Positions 6,361 through 7,675 of a stretch of 7,675 nucleotides of DNA are shown one piece after another; positions within the stretch are counted from its first letter, which is position 1; each line of letters begins with the position of its first letter. The DNA comes from an uncultured Ruminococcus sp. (GTDB taxonomy: Bacteria > Bacillota > Clostridia > Oscillospirales > CAG-382), in the NCBI GenBank assembly GCA_902783535.1, contig CACZRJ010000139.1, forward strand, positions 1 through 7,675, written 5' to 3'. The notes beneath the pieces are model-generated. The model had not been told where the DNA came from and did not search any database. It saw only the letters and a list, made by a program, of their open reading frames with translations. Made by a program: the position numbers and the translations under genes.

Positions 6361-6394
6361 GAAAAAACGCAAGATTGATGGAGGACGGAAGCAG

Positions 6395-7273
6395 ATGTAC
6401 CGCATCATCCGAAAGAGAATTCTGAACCCGACGGTCACCCAGATGGAGATCCTGGCGCCGCTCGTCGCACGGAAAGCGAAACCCGGACAGTTCATCATCC
6501 TCAGAGTGGACGAGGACGGGGAGCGGATCCCGCTGACGATCGCCGGCGCGGATCCGGCGGAAGGGTCCGTCAAGATCATTTTCCAGATCGTCGGCGCGAC
6601 GACGGAAAAACTGAACAGGAAGAACGAAGGCGAAAACATTCAGGATTTTGCCGGCCCGCTCGGACGCCCGACCGAAACGGAAGGGATCAGAAACGTCTGC
6701 GTCGTCGGAGGCGGCGTCGGATGCGCGATCGCGATGCCCGTCGCGGAAGCGTTCCACGCGCTCGGCGCCGGCGTGACGTCGGTCATCGGCTTCCGGAACA
6801 AGGACCTCGTGATCCTCGAAGAGGAGTTTCGCGCCTGTTCGGACGACCTGACCGTGATGACGGACGACGGCTCGTACGGGCGGCTCGGAAACGTCACCGT
6901 CCCGCTTCGCGAAATGCTGGGATCCGGACGGAAATTCGACCGGATCATCGCCATCGGTCCGCTGATCATGATGAAATTCGTCACCCTTACGGCGAAGGAA
7001 TTCGGCGTGCCGGTCACCGTCTCCATGAACCCGATCATGATCGACGGGACGGGCATGTGCGGCGGCTGCCGCCTGACGCTGAACCGCGAAGGCGGAAAAG
7101 TCACAAAGTTCGCGTGCGTCGACGGTCCGGACTTCGACGGATACGAAGTGGACTTCGACGAAGCGATGTCCCGCTCGCGCATGTATTTCGATTTCGAGAA
7201 GCGCGCGTTCGAGGCCGAACGGGAAAAGACCTGCGCCCTGTTCAAACAGGCGGAGCAGGCGTCCGGCAACTGA
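6395..7273 (+). CDS. nfnA: NfnA-type FAD/NAD-binding, [2Fe-2S] subunit (sulfide/dihydroorotate dehydrogenase-like)
   Basis: At 292 residues this matches the small subunit of NADH-dependent ferredoxin:NADP oxidoreductase (Nfn). An FAD-binding barrel occupies about 1-95, with PGQF (30-33) and RIPLTI (44-49). A dinucleotide-binding domain follows, with VCVVGGGVGCA (101-111) and IGP (187-189). The C-terminal cluster motif has C222, C225 and C241, with D217 five residues before the first Cys, fitting the Asp-plus-three-Cys [2Fe-2S] ligation known for Nfn. In the family the complex reversibly couples NADPH oxidation to reduction of NAD and ferredoxin by electron bifurcation in the cytoplasm. Sulfide dehydrogenase SudB is a close relative, so the exact reaction is inferred from its pairing with the next gene. 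The GGAGG at 6380-6384 is 10 bases before the ATG. No separate promoter or terminator is visible between it and the dockerin gene. Confidence 0.9.
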   Translation: MYRIIRKRILNPTVTQMEILAPLVARKAKPGQFIILRVDEDGERIPLTIAGADPAEGSVKIIFQIVGATTEKLNRKNEGENIQDFAGPLGRPTETEGIRNVCVVGGGVGCAIAMPVAEAFHALGAGVTSVIGFRNKDLVILEEEFRACSDDLTVMTDDGSYGRLGNVTVPLREMLGSGRKFDRIIAIGPLIMMKFVTLTAKEFGVPVTVSMNPIMIDGTGMCGGCRLTLNREGGKVTKFACVDGPDFDGYEVDFDEAMSRSRMYFDFEKRAFEAEREKTCALFKQAEQASGN

Positions 7274-7291
7274 AAGGACGGTGGATGAGAC

Positions 7292-7675
7292 ATGGCGAAG
7301 ATCAGCCCGGTCAAAGAAAAAATGCCCGTGCAGGACCCGCTTGTCCGCGCGCGGAACTTTGAAGAAGTCGCTCTCGGATATACGGAAGAGCAGGCGAGAG
7401 CGGAAGCTGCCAGATGCCTGCACTGCAAGACCATGCCCTGCGTGGAGGGATGCCCGGTGAACATCCGGATCCCGGACTTCATCGCGAGAATGCGCGAAGG
7501 CGACTGGGAAGGCGCCTACAATATCATTTCCGAATCCTCCTCTCTGCCCGCCGTCTGCGGACGCGTCTGCCCGCAGGAAACGCAGTGTGAAAGCAAATGC
7601 ACGCTCGGCAGGACCATGGAGCCGGTCGGGATCGGCCGTCTGGAACGGTTTGCCGCGGACAGGCACAATGAGAAC
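7292..7675 (+). CDS. nfnB: NfnB/GltD-like NADPH-dependent oxidoreductase subunit, N-terminal part only
   Basis: The first 128 residues are present and the frame is open to the right edge; full-length members are about 460-470 residues. The N-terminal iron-sulfur domain is seen: C42-x2-C45-x4-C50-x3-C54-P and C89-x3-C93-x5-C99-x3-C103, the eight-cysteine pattern of the GltD/NfnB family that holds two [4Fe-4S] clusters. IPDFIARMREGDWEGAYNII (60-79) is typical of the helical linker between the two cysteine groups. The FAD and NADPH domains lie beyond the window. The start follows the nfnA stop by 18 bases, with GGTGG at 7280-7284 as a modest ribosome binding site. The ATG at 7285 is in another frame. 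Such genes are often annotated gltA or glutamate synthase small subunit; adjacency to the FAD/[2Fe-2S] subunit favours Nfn over glutamate synthase. Confidence 0.88.
   Translation, partial: MAKISPVKEKMPVQDPLVRARNFEEVALGYTEEQARAEAARCLHCKTMPCVEGCPVNIRIPDFIARMREGDWEGAYNIISESSSLPAVCGRVCPQETQCESKCTLGRTMEPVGIGRLERFAADRHNEN

Noticed and set aside
6350..7666. 438-codon minus-strand open frame
   Set aside because: Antisense to the NfnAB-type pair, with Arg/His/Phe-rich composition and no motifs.

Overview
The window looks like ordinary chromosome from a GC-rich anaerobic Firmicute, most likely a gut or rumen Clostridia member. The evidence is an NfnAB-type flavoprotein pair typical of anaerobes, a secreted dockerin-bearing protein, a STAS plus aminoglycoside-phosphotransferase-like fusion of a kind seen in anaerobic gut lineages, strong GGAGG ribosome binding sites and sigma-A-like promoters. 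The high GC content opens long spurious reading frames antisense to nearly every gene. The taxonomic call is inference; there is no rRNA or other marker gene here.

Left part (1-1936, minus strand): two genes read leftward as an apparent operon, about 10 bases apart. First is a 384-residue protein joining a STAS domain to a phosphotransferase/kinase fold. Second is a PHP-domain phosphoesterase whose C-terminus runs off the left edge. A good sigma-A-type promoter lies at 1970-1998.

Middle (1937-4218): a 250-base divergent intergenic region holds back-to-back promoters. The plus-strand one drives an OmpR/PhoB-type response regulator (2187-2864) and, through an ATGA overlap, its membrane histidine kinase (2861-4168). 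This two-gene operon ends at a strong intrinsic terminator (4184-4218). Its signal and targets cannot be read from the sequence.

Right part (4219-7675): a new promoter (4265-4291), whose -35 box is overlapped by a small dyad, precedes a 672-residue secreted protein. That protein has a signal peptide, several beta-sandwich/Ig-like modules and a C-terminal type I dockerin. Thirty-four bases later, with no visible terminator, comes the NfnAB-type pair: the FAD/[2Fe-2S] subunit (6395-7273) and the start of the two-[4Fe-4S], GltD-like subunit (7292 to the right edge). Together these would exchange electrons between NAD(H), NADP(H) and ferredoxin.

No RNA genes, CRISPR arrays, insertion sequences or prophage features were seen. 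Nothing here is clearly a new system. The STAS-kinase fusion and the non-catalytic dockerin protein are the two items most worth a closer look.
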